A stretch of 64,000 nt of DNA from CAWJAP01 sp963834365 (GTDB lineage Bacteria > Acidobacteriota > Vicinamibacteria > Vicinamibacterales > Vicinamibacteraceae). The position numbers and the translations under genes were made by a program. The stretch spans positions 124,001-188,000 of the forward strand of contig CAWIBS010000041.1 in assembly GCA_963834365.1 (NCBI GenBank), written 5' to 3'. This document shows positions 38,948 through 47,744 of the stretch, in pieces (the first letter of the stretch is position 1; each line of letters starts with the position of its first letter). The notes beneath the pieces are model-generated. The model saw only the letters and a program-made list of their open reading frames with translations. It did no database searches and had not been told where the DNA came from.

Positions 38948-39814
38948 TCAGCCCGCCTGACCGCCGGCAATCTCCAGCAGTTCCTTGGTGATGTTGCCCT
39001 GACGCAGCTTGTTGTACTCGAGCTTCAGCTCCTTGATCAGGCTCTCGGCGCTGTCGGTCGCGTTCTTCATCGACACCATCCGGGCGCTCTGTTCGCTGGC
39101 CTTGGCGTTCAGCATCAGGTAATAGATGTAGATGTTCAGATAGTGGCCGAGCAGATACCCGAGCAGCGCCTCGGCGCTGGGTTCGAACACCGCCTCGCTG
39201 GTATCGGCCGCCAGGACCTCCTCGGCTTCCGCCCCCGCGACCTTCAGGCCCTTGATCGCTCCCACGGGCAGGTACTCGATGACCACCGGTTCCTGCGTCA
39301 GCGTGTTGACGAACCGTGTGGTGACGATCTTCACCTCGTCCACGTCTCCCTTCAGGAAGAGGTCGCGGGCGAAGGACGCGATGGCTCGGGCCTCGGGGAA
39401 CGTCGGCGAGTCGCCGTAGCTGAACTCCGCGGCCAGCCGCCGCCGCGTCCGCGCGACGAACTGCGCCGCCCTGCGGCCGGCGGTGATGTAGATCGTCGAT
39501 TCGATCGGGAACTGCGCCGCCAGCCGGAAGACGTTGGTGTTGAGGGCGCCACAGAGACCCTTGTCCGCCGCAATCAGAATGATCGCGCGGGTACGAACGT
39601 CTCGCACCTCCAGCAACGGATGCTCGAAGTCGGGGGCCCGCGTGGTCGCGCTGCGCTGAATGCGATAGATCAAGCGCGAGAACGGCGCGGCGGCAATCGC
39701 CGCCTGCTGCGCCTTGCGCATCTTCGACGCGGCCACCATCTGCATGGCCCTGGTGATCTGCGCCGTGCCGCCGATCGATTTGATGCGCCGCCGGAGGTCG
39801 CGAGGAGAATTCAT
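38948..39814 (-). CDS. atpG: F1Fo ATP synthase gamma subunit
   Basis: Rotor shaft subunit, 288 aa and intact. The N-terminal helix DLRRRIKSIGGTAQITRAMQ and C-terminal helix DSAESLIKELKLEYNKLRQG form the coiled coil; LIAADKGLCGALNTNVF is the conserved core motif. It starts five bases after atpA stops, as expected in a compact operon. Confidence 0.96.
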   Translation of the reverse strand: MNSPRDLRRRIKSIGGTAQITRAMQMVAASKMRKAQQAAIAAAPFSRLIYRIQRSATTRAPDFEHPLLEVRDVRTRAIILIAADKGLCGALNTNVFRLAAQFPIESTIYITAGRRAAQFVARTRRRLAAEFSYGDSPTFPEARAIASFARDLFLKGDVDEVKIVTTRFVNTLTQEPVVIEYLPVGAIKGLKVAGAEAEEVLAADTSEAVFEPSAEALLGYLLGHYLNIYIYYLMLNAKASEQSARMVSMKNATDSAESLIKELKLEYNKLRQGNITKELLEIAGGQAG

Positions 39815-39819
39815 CGCGG

Positions 39820-41355
<1,536 letters not shown>

Positions 41356-41379
41356 TGTCCGTTCCTCATCCCGTCACTC

Positions 41380-41772
41380 TCAGAGCCGCGCCTCGATGGC
41401 CGCCAGCCTCGCGCGCACGCTGTCGTCATAGACATGGCTGCCGACTCGGATACGCATCCCTCCGATCAGTGCCGGATTCTGATCGAACGATGTCTCCAGC
41501 CCGGGCCCGTAGATGCGCGCCAGGCCGGCCCGGACGTGTTCGCGCACGTCATCAGCCAGGATCGTGGCGCTCTCGACCGACGCCCTGTGCCGATCGCGAT
41601 CCCATCGGAGGAGGCGCTGAAAATCCGCGAGTACGGCGATGGCGCCGCGGCGCCCGGAGCCGGCGAGCCCTCGCGCCACCTGTCGCACCCGTTCCGCGTC
41701 CGGCCTGCCGTCGATCAGGCACAGCCGGAACAGGTGTTTCGCCGCCCGCCTCGTCCGTCTGGTGCCTTTCAT
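41380..41772 (-). CDS. atpH: F1Fo ATP synthase delta (OSCP-like) subunit, short
   Basis: 130-aa product in the expected atpH position between atpF and atpA. The C-terminal half (LADDVREHVRAGLARIYGPG, NPALIGGMRIRVGSHVYDDS) carries the conserved delta/OSCP end; typical delta subunits have about 175-180 residues. The N-terminal helical bundle is therefore reduced. No alternative upstream start is possible without running into atpF four bases away, and no frame break was evident. Assignment rests on position plus the GGMRIRVG motif. Confidence 0.85.
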   Translation of the reverse strand: MKGTRRTRRAAKHLFRLCLIDGRPDAERVRQVARGLAGSGRRGAIAVLADFQRLLRWDRDRHRASVESATILADDVREHVRAGLARIYGPGLETSFDQNPALIGGMRIRVGSHVYDDSVRARLAAIEARL

Positions 41773-41776
41773 CGCG

Positions 41777-42319
41777 TCAACTGAGCTGCCTGGCCGTCTC
41801 CTCCGACAGGCGCCGGTGATCCTCGGGCGTCAGCACCTTCCCCGTGACCGACGCCGTTGTGTGAACGACCAGCCGGCCGACCTCGCGTCTGAGATCGGCG
41901 AGCATCTGCGCGCGGTCCCGTTCGGCTGCCTCGCGCGCTCTCGACAGCAGGTCTTCCGCCGCCCTCGAGGCCTTCTGCGTTTCCTCGGCCCGGACACGGG
42001 CCGCCGCGGCGCGGGCCTCCTCGATCAACTGCTTGCCTTCGACGTCTGCCTTGGCCAGCACGTCCTGACGCTCGCGTTCGATGCGCGCCAGTTCGGCCTT
42101 GATCTTCTCGGCATTCGCGAGACCGCTGGCGATCTGCTGCCGTCGCGCGTCGAGAATGCGGAGGATCGGCTTGTAGGCGAAGACATGCAGCACCACGCAC
42201 ACGATCCCGAAGCTGACGATCTGAGCCGCCAGATGAGTCCAGTCGACCCCGAACGTGCGGGCGACCTCTCCGATCTGTCCGCTACTCTCCGCGGCGACCT
42301 GCAACGCGAGAACATGCAT
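41777..42319 (-). CDS. atpF: F1Fo ATP synthase b subunit
   Basis: Peripheral-stalk b subunit, 180 aa. One N-terminal membrane helix (LAAQIVSFGIVCVVLHVFAY) is followed by KPILRILDARRQQIASGLAN and a long charged coiled coil, as usual. The C-terminus (VTGKVLTPEDHRRLSEETAR) resembles the delta-binding end. Gap of 56 bases from atpE and four from atpH. Confidence 0.93.
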   Translation of the reverse strand: MHVLALQVAAESSGQIGEVARTFGVDWTHLAAQIVSFGIVCVVLHVFAYKPILRILDARRQQIASGLANAEKIKAELARIERERQDVLAKADVEGKQLIEEARAAAARVRAEETQKASRAAEDLLSRAREAAERDRAQMLADLRREVGRLVVHTTASVTGKVLTPEDHRRLSEETARQLS

Positions 42320-42375
42320 GATGGCAACTCGCTTCGCCGGGCGCGTCGGTACCTCGCCGCGCCCCGAGCGTCGTT

Positions 42376-42564
42376 CTATCGCACGAGGAACAATGCGTAG
42401 AACACGATCGCCTCGGCGAAGGCAATGGCCAGAATGGACTGGACCATGATCTTCGTCGAGGCGCCGGGATTCCGTCCGACCGCGATCGATGCGCCCTGGC
42501 CAATCAACCCGACGCCGATCGCTGCGCCCAGAGCCGCCAGGCCGACGTGCAGACTTCCGGTCAT
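42376..42564 (-). CDS. atpE: F1Fo ATP synthase c subunit (62 aa)
   Basis: Rotor-ring proteolipid. Helix 1 is GLAALGAAIGVGLIGQGASI, the polar loop has Arg31-Asn32-Pro33, and helix 2 (MVQSILAIAFAEAIVFYALF) carries the ion-binding Glu51. Ala follows Glu51 rather than the Ser/Thr common in sodium-binding rings, so proton coupling is more likely. The start at 42564 follows AAAGGA; an earlier in-frame ATG at 42588 has no good ribosome-binding site. At 62 residues it is shorter than the usual 75-85, with little N-terminal extension. Confidence 0.93.
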   Translation of the reverse strand: MTGSLHVGLAALGAAIGVGLIGQGASIAVGRNPGASTKIMVQSILAIAFAEAIVFYALFLVR

Positions 42565-42619
42565 CTGTCTTGTCCTTTCTATGTCCAACGGTTCACGTCG
42601 TGCCGCGAGTGCCTGGCGT

Positions 42620-43478
42620 TCAACCGTGCGCAGCCGCGGGTCCAGTGTCCTCGTGATGGCAAATCAGGAGCGTGAAGACGGCGGTCAACAGCATGAAGAC
42701 CATCGCCTGGACCAGACCCACCAGCAGCTCCATGAAATAGAACGGGATCGGCAGCAGCCAGCCCAGACCCGGGACGATCGTCGCCATGGCTTCGAGCATG
42801 TTCTCGCCCGCGAAGATATTGCCGTAGAGACGAAAGCTCAACGAGACCGGGCGGAACAGGATCGAAATGATCTCGAGGCATCCGGCCGCGAAGAACACGA
42901 CGATCATGAGCAGCTTCATCAGCCCGGTGGTCTCGCCCTTCGGCGCGAACAGCTCCTTGACGACCCCGCGTGGACCGGTTTCCTGGAAGGCCCAGACGAG
43001 CCAGCACGCGAAGAAGACCAGCGCCATGGCCAGCGTCAGGTTGAGATCGGCATTGGCGCCGCGGAACAACGGTTGATCAATCGTGAAACCGTGCGCCGTC
43101 TGATGCCCCCATCCGATCGTGCCGACCCCCGGGACCAGGCCGACCCAGTTGGCGGCGAGAATGAAGATGAAGATGCTCCCGAAGAACCAGAACGTCTTCC
43201 GGACCAGGTGCGCGCCGATGATGCTCTCGAGCAGGCCGTACAGGCTTTCGACCAGCCATTCCAGGAAGTTCTGCGCCCCCGTGGGCACCTGGGTCATGGT
43301 GCGCGGTCGCGCGTTGAGCGAACACGATGAGGCCCAGCGTCACGATCCACGTGACGACCATGGAATTCGTGATCGGGAACCCGAAGGGTCGGGCAATCTC
43401 GACGGCCTTCTGCGACAAACCGTGTGCGGCCGGTTCGACGAGGCCGAGACAGAGAATGCCGAGGGCGTTCATGTCCAT
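42620..43478 (-). CDS. atpB: F1Fo ATP synthase a subunit, one frameshift
   Basis: Membrane stator subunit with the proton half-channels, first gene of the operon. The N-terminus (MDMNALGILCLGLV, then NSMVVTWIVTLGLIVFAQRA) is in one frame. Near 43300 it shifts to TQVPTGAQNFLEWLVESLYG. The conserved end with the essential Arg region is SLSFRLYGNIFAGENMLEAM, followed by FMELLVGLVQAMVFMLLTAV. Starts at 43478 or 43472 are possible. The sigma-54-like promoter at 43494 would leave a leader of only 4-10 bases, so translation might be nearly leaderless. It diverges from activator 2. Confidence 0.92.
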
Positions 43479-43493
43479 CCGCTCGTGCTTGCA

Positions 43494-43508
43494 GCACGGC
43501 CCGTGCCA
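43494..43508 (-). promoter_or_regulatory. sigma-54 promoter candidate for the atp operon
   Basis: Minus strand TGGCAC-GGGCC-GTGC: perfect -24 element, three of four -12 bases, GG-N10-GC spacing. It lies 119 bp from the centre of the palindrome at 43606. Start near 43482. Confidence 0.6.
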
Positions 43509-43605
43509 GTAACGGCGGCCGGCACACGACGACGGCTGAGCGCGGGAATCCGCACCGGTGGAATCGATTCTCCCGTCACAGACCTGAATCGATCGCCGAC
43601 GCATC

Positions 43606-43621
43606 CTCCGATATTCCGGAT
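43606..43621. promoter_or_regulatory. palindromic activator-site candidate, copy 3 (CTCCGATATTCCGGAT)
   Basis: Matches the other copies except for the last base. Flanking GCATC on the left and GC on the right extend the symmetry (GCATCCTCCG with CCGGATGC). It lies midway between the two divergent promoter candidates. Confidence 0.55.
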
Positions 43622-43725
43622 GCTCTCCGCGCTGCCGGAGGGGGTCGCGGAGAATCGCCGGTGCGGGGGTGTTCCAAACCCTTGGCGCCCTTGGCTTCGG
43701 CGCCGATCCGCGCCGGACTCCTTGC

Positions 43726-43741
43726 CGGTACGCCTGCTGCA
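43726..43741 (+). promoter_or_regulatory. weak sigma-54 promoter candidate for activator 2 (autoregulation)
   Basis: CGGTAC-GCCTG-CTGCA: GG-N10-GC spacing and a good -12 (CTGCA), but only four of six -24 bases. It lies 126 bp from the palindrome at 43606. Confidence 0.35.
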
Positions 43742-43847
43742 CTGGGACGCTGTCGCCCTTGTTCCAGGAGAACGTCACCAATGACCTGCCCGGGCGAAGG
43801 GTGCGGTCGAACAGCCAGGTGAGAGAGACCGTGAGAGGCGTGTCGTG

Positions 43848-45438
43848 ATGGGTACCGGCATCACCGAATCTCGCCGGTCGGAAGGCGGGCAAGACGCCTC
43901 GCTCGAGGAGCAGCTGGCGTTCGAACGGTTCGTCTCCGAGCTGTCGAATCAGTTCATCAACCTTTCCGGCGAGCACATCAACGAAGCCATCAGGAACGGT
44001 CTCCGGCGAATCTGCGAGCAGGCCGATCTCGATCGGTGCACGTTCTCCAGAATCGGGAACGACCGGGCTCTGGTCGATTCTCGTGAGCTGGACGGCGCCC
44101 GGCGTCCCGGCGATGAACGAACCGCCGGGGGCGCTGCGGCAGTTTCCGTGGTCGATGGAGCGGGTCTGCGCCGGCGAGGTCGTGGCGTTTTCGAGCGTCA
44201 GCGAGATTCGAAACGAGACCGACCGCGGCGGGTACCTGGCGACCGGCACCAGGTCGGCGGTCGTGGTGCCGGTCCGGGTGGAGGGCCGGGTCGAGGGCAC
44301 GGTCGGCTTCAATGCGGTGCGGGCCGAGCGTGCGTGGACACCGGGGGTCGTGCGCCGCCTCACCACAATCGCGAGCGTGTTCGGCGAGGTCCTGGCCCGG
44401 CAACAGCGGGACGAGGCGGTGCGGGCGGCGGCGGAGGCCCAGCGCGTGAAGGATGCGCTGCAGGTCGAAAACGTGAACCTGCGGCGGGAAGCGCGCGAGC
44501 GGTTGGGGCTGATGCACGTCGTCGGCCGGAGTGCCGCCGTGCGAAGGATGCTGGATCAGATCGAGAAGGTGGCGGCGACCGACTCGACCGTTCTGCTGCT
44601 GGGAGAGACCGGGACAGGCAAGGAGTTGCTGGCGACGCAGATCCACGAACTCGGCACACGTCAGACCCGGGCGATGGTGCGCGTGAACTGTGCGGCGATT
44701 CCCGCGACGCTCATCGAAAGCGAGCTGTTCGGACGGGAGAAAGGGGCGTTTACGGGAGCGCTGGCACGTCAGGTGGGCCGGTTCGAGCTGGCCAATCAGT
44801 CGACGATATTTCTCGACGAAATTGGCGATCTGCCGTCAGAGGTGCAGGTCAAGCTGCTGCGCGTGCTGGAGGAGGGGCAGATCGAGCGCCTCGGAAGCCC
44901 TCGTCCGATCGCGGTGGACACCCGGATCATCGCCGCCACGCATCGCAACCTGGAGCAGCAGATCTCGGAGGGGACGTTCCGTGAGGATCTCTACTACCGG
45001 TTGAACGTGTTCCCGATTTTCGTGCCGCCGCTGCGCGAGCGCATCGAAGACATTCCGCCCCTCGTGTGGCGATTCGTGGAGGAGTTCTCGAGAGCGTTCG
45101 GCAAGCGCGTGGACGCGATCGACAAGGACAATCTCGTCGCGCTGCAGCACTATTCGTGGCCGGGCAACATCCGCGAGCTGCGAAACGTCGTCGAGCGCGC
45201 GATGATCGTCACGACACAACATCGGCTGACGATCCCGGTCCCGCAGGCATCGGCGGCGGCAACCAGGCGGAGCTCACGGCTGGTCGACGTCGAGAAGGAG
45301 CACATCCGCGGCGTGCTCGAAAGCGCCGCCTGGCGGATTCGCGGGGCCGGAGGAGCCGCAGAACGTCTCGGCATGAAGCCGACGACGCTCGAGACGCGCA
45401 TGGCCAAGCTGGGGATTACGCGTCCAAGTCCTCGCTAG
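43848..45438 (+). CDS. FhlA-like sigma-54-dependent activator 2 with GAF domain, one frameshift
   Basis: Enhancer-binding protein of about 530 aa. The N-terminal GAF-type sensor domain starts in frame 3 (FERFVSELSNQFINLSGEHI, GLRRICEQADLDRCTFSRI) and continues in frame 1 after a shift near 44080 (WTAPGVPAMNEPPGALRQFP, SAVVVPVRVEGRVEGTVGFN). The AAA+ core is intact: Walker A GETGTGKE, GAFTGA, TIFLDEIGDLP, FREDLYYRLNVFPI. The C-terminal helix-turn-helix (GGAAERLGMKPTTLETRMAK) is FhlA-like and nearly identical to that of activator 1, so the two may bind the same sites. The start is GTG 43845 or ATG 43848, after GAGAGG. It diverges from the atp operon. The ligand of the GAF domain is unknown. Confidence 0.92.
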
Positions 45439-45502
45439 CCCCCTGAAGCCTGGTGGCCAGGGCTCCTTTCTCGCTCCCGCCCCCTGGCTCCTGGCGCGTG
45501 GA

Positions 45503-45518
45503 CTCCGGCATTCCGTGC
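45503..45518. promoter_or_regulatory. palindromic activator-site candidate, copy 4 (CTCCGGCATTCCGTGC)
   Basis: Left half and centre match the motif (CTCCG-GC-ATTCCG); the right end is degenerate. A second partial copy, CTACGATACCGGAGG, follows at about 45524. Centre is about 140 bp upstream of the -12 element at 45637. Confidence 0.45.
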
Positions 45519-45636
45519 CTTCTCTACGATACCGGAGGGAGCCTCCCTCGGGTGGGCCTGCCTGGGAACTGTCCGATCGCCCACAAGGTCTTGACTCGAT
45601 GGACGTAAAGCCCGATGGCGCGGACGCCAGGAGGTT

Positions 45637-45652
45637 TGGAACGACTGGTGCT
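45637..45652 (+). promoter_or_regulatory. sigma-54 promoter candidate for the ABM-like/ppk2 unit
   Basis: TGGAAC-GACTG-GTGCT: five of six -24 bases and four of five -12 bases, GG-N10-GC spacing. The predicted start near 45663 is two bases before the ATG at 45665, so the transcript would be almost leaderless unless the start codon lies elsewhere. Confidence 0.5.
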
Positions 45653-45664
45653 GGGACGTGCACC

Positions 45665-45991
45665 ATGGTGCGACTCAAAGTCGTGCTCACTGCGGCGTCC
45701 GCGGCGGGCGCGCAGGGCCTCCTCGAGGCGCTTCGATTCGTGGCGGTCAGCGCCCGCCACGACCCGGGCTGCCAGGGGTGTTCGGCCTGGCTGGATCCCG
45801 ATTCGACCGTGCGCTACGTCGAGGAATGGGCGACCGAAGGGGACATGCGCCGGCGGGTGCGTTCAGAGGGCTTCACGTCGGTGCTGGCGGTTGTCGAGGC
45901 CGCCCAGGAGCCGCTGGTGCAGTTCGACTTCGTCACGCAGACCCGGGGACTCGACTACGTCGCCGAAGCCCGCGCCGACGCCGGGATGTGA
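45665..45991 (+). CDS. antibiotic-biosynthesis-monooxygenase-like (ABM) small protein
   Basis: 108-aa protein with an ABM/dimeric alpha-beta-barrel pattern: MVRLKVVLTAASAAGAQGLL, then VSARHDPGCQGCSAWLDPDS and RYVEEWATEGDMRRRVRSEG. ABM proteins include quinol monooxygenases and haem-degrading enzymes, but many are uncharacterised. The ATG at 45665 is the only Met before the domain; a longer frame upstream reads through the regulatory region. The gene lies 59 bp upstream of ppk2 on the same strand. Function is not assigned; a redox or quinone role would suit the setting. Confidence 0.65.
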   Translation: MVRLKVVLTAASAAGAQGLLEALRFVAVSARHDPGCQGCSAWLDPDSTVRYVEEWATEGDMRRRVRSEGFTSVLAVVEAAQEPLVQFDFVTQTRGLDYVAEARADAGM

Positions 45992-46050
45992 GACGGCGTT
46001 CAGCAGCGGGCGCCGCGCAACCACCGACATCCGGCGGATGGACCGACCTC

Positions 46051-46824
46051 ATGAAACGAGCGAAGTACGAGAAGGAGCTGGGCAAGCTGCAGGTCCGGCT
46101 GTGCCATCTGCAACGGTGGGTCACCGAGAAGGGCCTGCGCGTCGTCGTCCTGCTCGAGGGACGTGACGGGGCGGGAAAAGGCGGCACGATTCGCGCGATC
46201 ACGGAGCGTCTGAGCCCGCGCGTGTTCAGGGTCGTCGCCTTGCCGGCCCCCTCGGACCGGGAGAAGACCCAGGTCTACCTGCAGCGCTACCTGCAGCATT
46301 TTCCGGCGGCCGGAGAGGTCGTCATCTTCGATCGGAGCTGGTACAACCGGGCCGGCGTCGAGTACGTGATGGGGTTCTGCACGACGGAACAGCACCGACG
46401 ATTCCTGGAGCTGTGTCCCCAGATCGAGAAGTACGTCGTCGAGGGGGGGACCATCCTGATCAAGTTGTGGCTGGAAGTGAGCAACGACGAGCAGAAGTGC
46501 CGGTTCGAAGCCCGCGTCCGTGATCCGCTGCGGCAGTGGAAGCTCAGCCCCATGGATCTCCCCTCGCGGAAGCGCTGGTACCGGTCCTCGCGCGCGCGCG
46601 ATGTGATGCTGAAGAAGACCGACACCCGCGTCGCGCCATGGCACATCGTCCGATCGGACGACAAGCGGGCCGCACGGCTGAACACCATTGCCCACCTGCT
46701 CTCGGTGATTCCACACAAGAAGCTGCCCCCGCAAAAGGTGAAGTTGCCAGGACGGTCGTCCAAGGGCGCGTACGACGACGACGCGTCCATCGCGCGCCGG
46801 CGATTCGTGCGCGAGCGGTACTGA
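46051..46824 (+). CDS. ppk2: polyphosphate kinase 2 (PPK2)
   Basis: Single-domain PPK2 of 257 aa. It transfers phosphate between polyphosphate and nucleoside di- or triphosphates. Walker A is EGRDGAGKGG (Lys43), the lid segment SPRVFRVVALPAPSDREKTQ, and Walker B is VIFDRSWYNRAGVE with Asp94. The end (DDKRAARLNTIAHLLSVIPH) is typical. The ATG at 46051 has only a weak ribosome-binding site, so coupling to the gene before it is possible. In this block of Pfl, Pta-AckA, ATP synthase and carbonic anhydrase it would buffer ATP/GTP or build a phosphate reserve. Confidence 0.94.
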   Translation: MKRAKYEKELGKLQVRLCHLQRWVTEKGLRVVVLLEGRDGAGKGGTIRAITERLSPRVFRVVALPAPSDREKTQVYLQRYLQHFPAAGEVVIFDRSWYNRAGVEYVMGFCTTEQHRRFLELCPQIEKYVVEGGTILIKLWLEVSNDEQKCRFEARVRDPLRQWKLSPMDLPSRKRWYRSSRARDVMLKKTDTRVAPWHIVRSDDKRAARLNTIAHLLSVIPHKKLPPQKVKLPGRSSKGAYDDDASIARRRFVRERY

Positions 46825-46968
46825 CAGCCGCGAGCGTCGGCCGGTTCTCGACCTCCGTCGTCAATCACGACTCGTCGTCCACGGGAAGGACGTGCGTACG
46901 GGAACCGACGGAGCCGTCAGGGCTATGACTCTCTGCAATCCAGACGGGTCCTGGGGGATCGTGCCGTG

Positions 46969-47601
46969 ATGCGCGTGCTCGATCCGATCGACCGGGTCTC
47001 AGAGATCCTCTTCGGTCTGATCATGGCGCTGACCTTCACGGGCACCCTCGGTGCGGCCACGGCCGGCCGTGACGAAGTTCGCACGCTGCTCATCGGGGCG
47101 ATTGGGTGCAACGTCGCCTGGGGTCTCGTCGACGCGATCATGTTCCTCATGACCTCGCTGACCGAACGCGGCCATGGACTTCTCACGATCCGCGCCGTGC
47201 ATGGCGCGGCGAGCGCTGAGGAGGCTCATCGCGCGATCGCCGGCGCCGTGCCGCCGGTCCTGGCCGAGGTCCTGAGGAGCGATGACCTCGAGAACATGCG
47301 TCAGGGTCTGCTTCGCATGCGCGAGCTTCCGCCGGGTCGCCTGGACAGGCAGGACTGGCTCGGGGCTGGTGCCGTGTTCCTCCTCGTCGTCCTGTCCACC
47401 TTTCCCGTCGTCATTCCGTTCCTCCTGTTTCGGGAGGTCCAGTTCGCGCTCCGCATGTCGAATCTGGTGGCGCTTGCCCTGATGTTCGTCTGCGGTGTCT
47501 GGCTCGGGCGTCACGGCGGCTACCATCCGTGGCGCACCGGCATGTATGTCGTGCTGCTGGGTGTGCTGCTGGTCGGAGTCGCGATCGCGCTCGGAGGCTA
47601 G
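46969..47601 (+). CDS. VIT/CCC1-like integral membrane protein
   Basis: 210-aa membrane protein with about five hydrophobic segments: EILFGLIMALTFTGTLGAA, IGAIGCNVAWGLVDAIMFLM, GAVFLLVVLSTFPVVIPFLL, MSNLVALALMFVCGVWLG and MYVVLLGVLLVGVAIALGG. The N-terminal RVSEILFGLIMALTFTGTLG and the central cytosolic helical region resemble the VIT/CCC1 iron or manganese transporter fold, but conserved metal ligands were not identified. The ATG at 46969 follows GGGGGAT; GTG 46966 is in frame. It lies 144 bp after ppk2. Annotation as a transporter is tentative. Confidence 0.65.
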   Translation: MRVLDPIDRVSEILFGLIMALTFTGTLGAATAGRDEVRTLLIGAIGCNVAWGLVDAIMFLMTSLTERGHGLLTIRAVHGAASAEEAHRAIAGAVPPVLAEVLRSDDLENMRQGLLRMRELPPGRLDRQDWLGAGAVFLLVVLSTFPVVIPFLLFREVQFALRMSNLVALALMFVCGVWLGRHGGYHPWRTGMYVVLLGVLLVGVAIALGG

Positions 47602-47610
47602 TCTCTCCTT

Positions 47611-47741
47611 CTAGCCCGGAGTTCACTTCTGTTGACAAACGGGCCCGCCAAGGTGGCGCCGGGCTTCAGCCCGGCCAACGCGGGCCCGGGCAGGCCTAAA
47701 GGCCTGCGCCACATCACCAACACAAGTGAGCTCCGGGTGTA
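47611..47741 (-). repeat. palindromic intergenic repeat, copy D
   Basis: Complete 131-bp copy in the orientation of copy C. Ends: CTAGCCCGGAGTTCACTTCT with GTTGACAA, and ACCAACACAAGTGAGCTCCG with GGTGTAG. The two internal snap-backs are perfect palindromes: GCCGGGCTTCAGCCCGGC and GCAGGCCTAAAGGCCTGC. It fills the gap between convergent genes and could act as a bidirectional terminator. Confidence 0.88.
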
Positions 47742-47744
47742 GTT

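Larger units (their letters stand above)
43479..43847. other. 369-bp divergent region between atpB and activator 2
   Basis: No gene is seen. It holds a palindromic site (43606), a strong -24/-12 sequence towards atpB (43494) and a weaker one towards the activator gene (43726). Each is about 120 bp from the site, a symmetric arrangement. Confidence 0.6.

Noticed and set aside
42376..42564. Sodium-coupled ATP synthase
   Set aside because: The c subunit has Glu followed by Ala in helix 2, lacking the Ser/Thr ligand typical of sodium-binding rings; not supported by sequence.
45530..45550. GAGGGAGCCTCCCTC hairpin after activator 2 as a rho-independent terminator
   Set aside because: Stem of six with no T-tract, and it overlaps a second partial copy of the palindromic regulatory motif.
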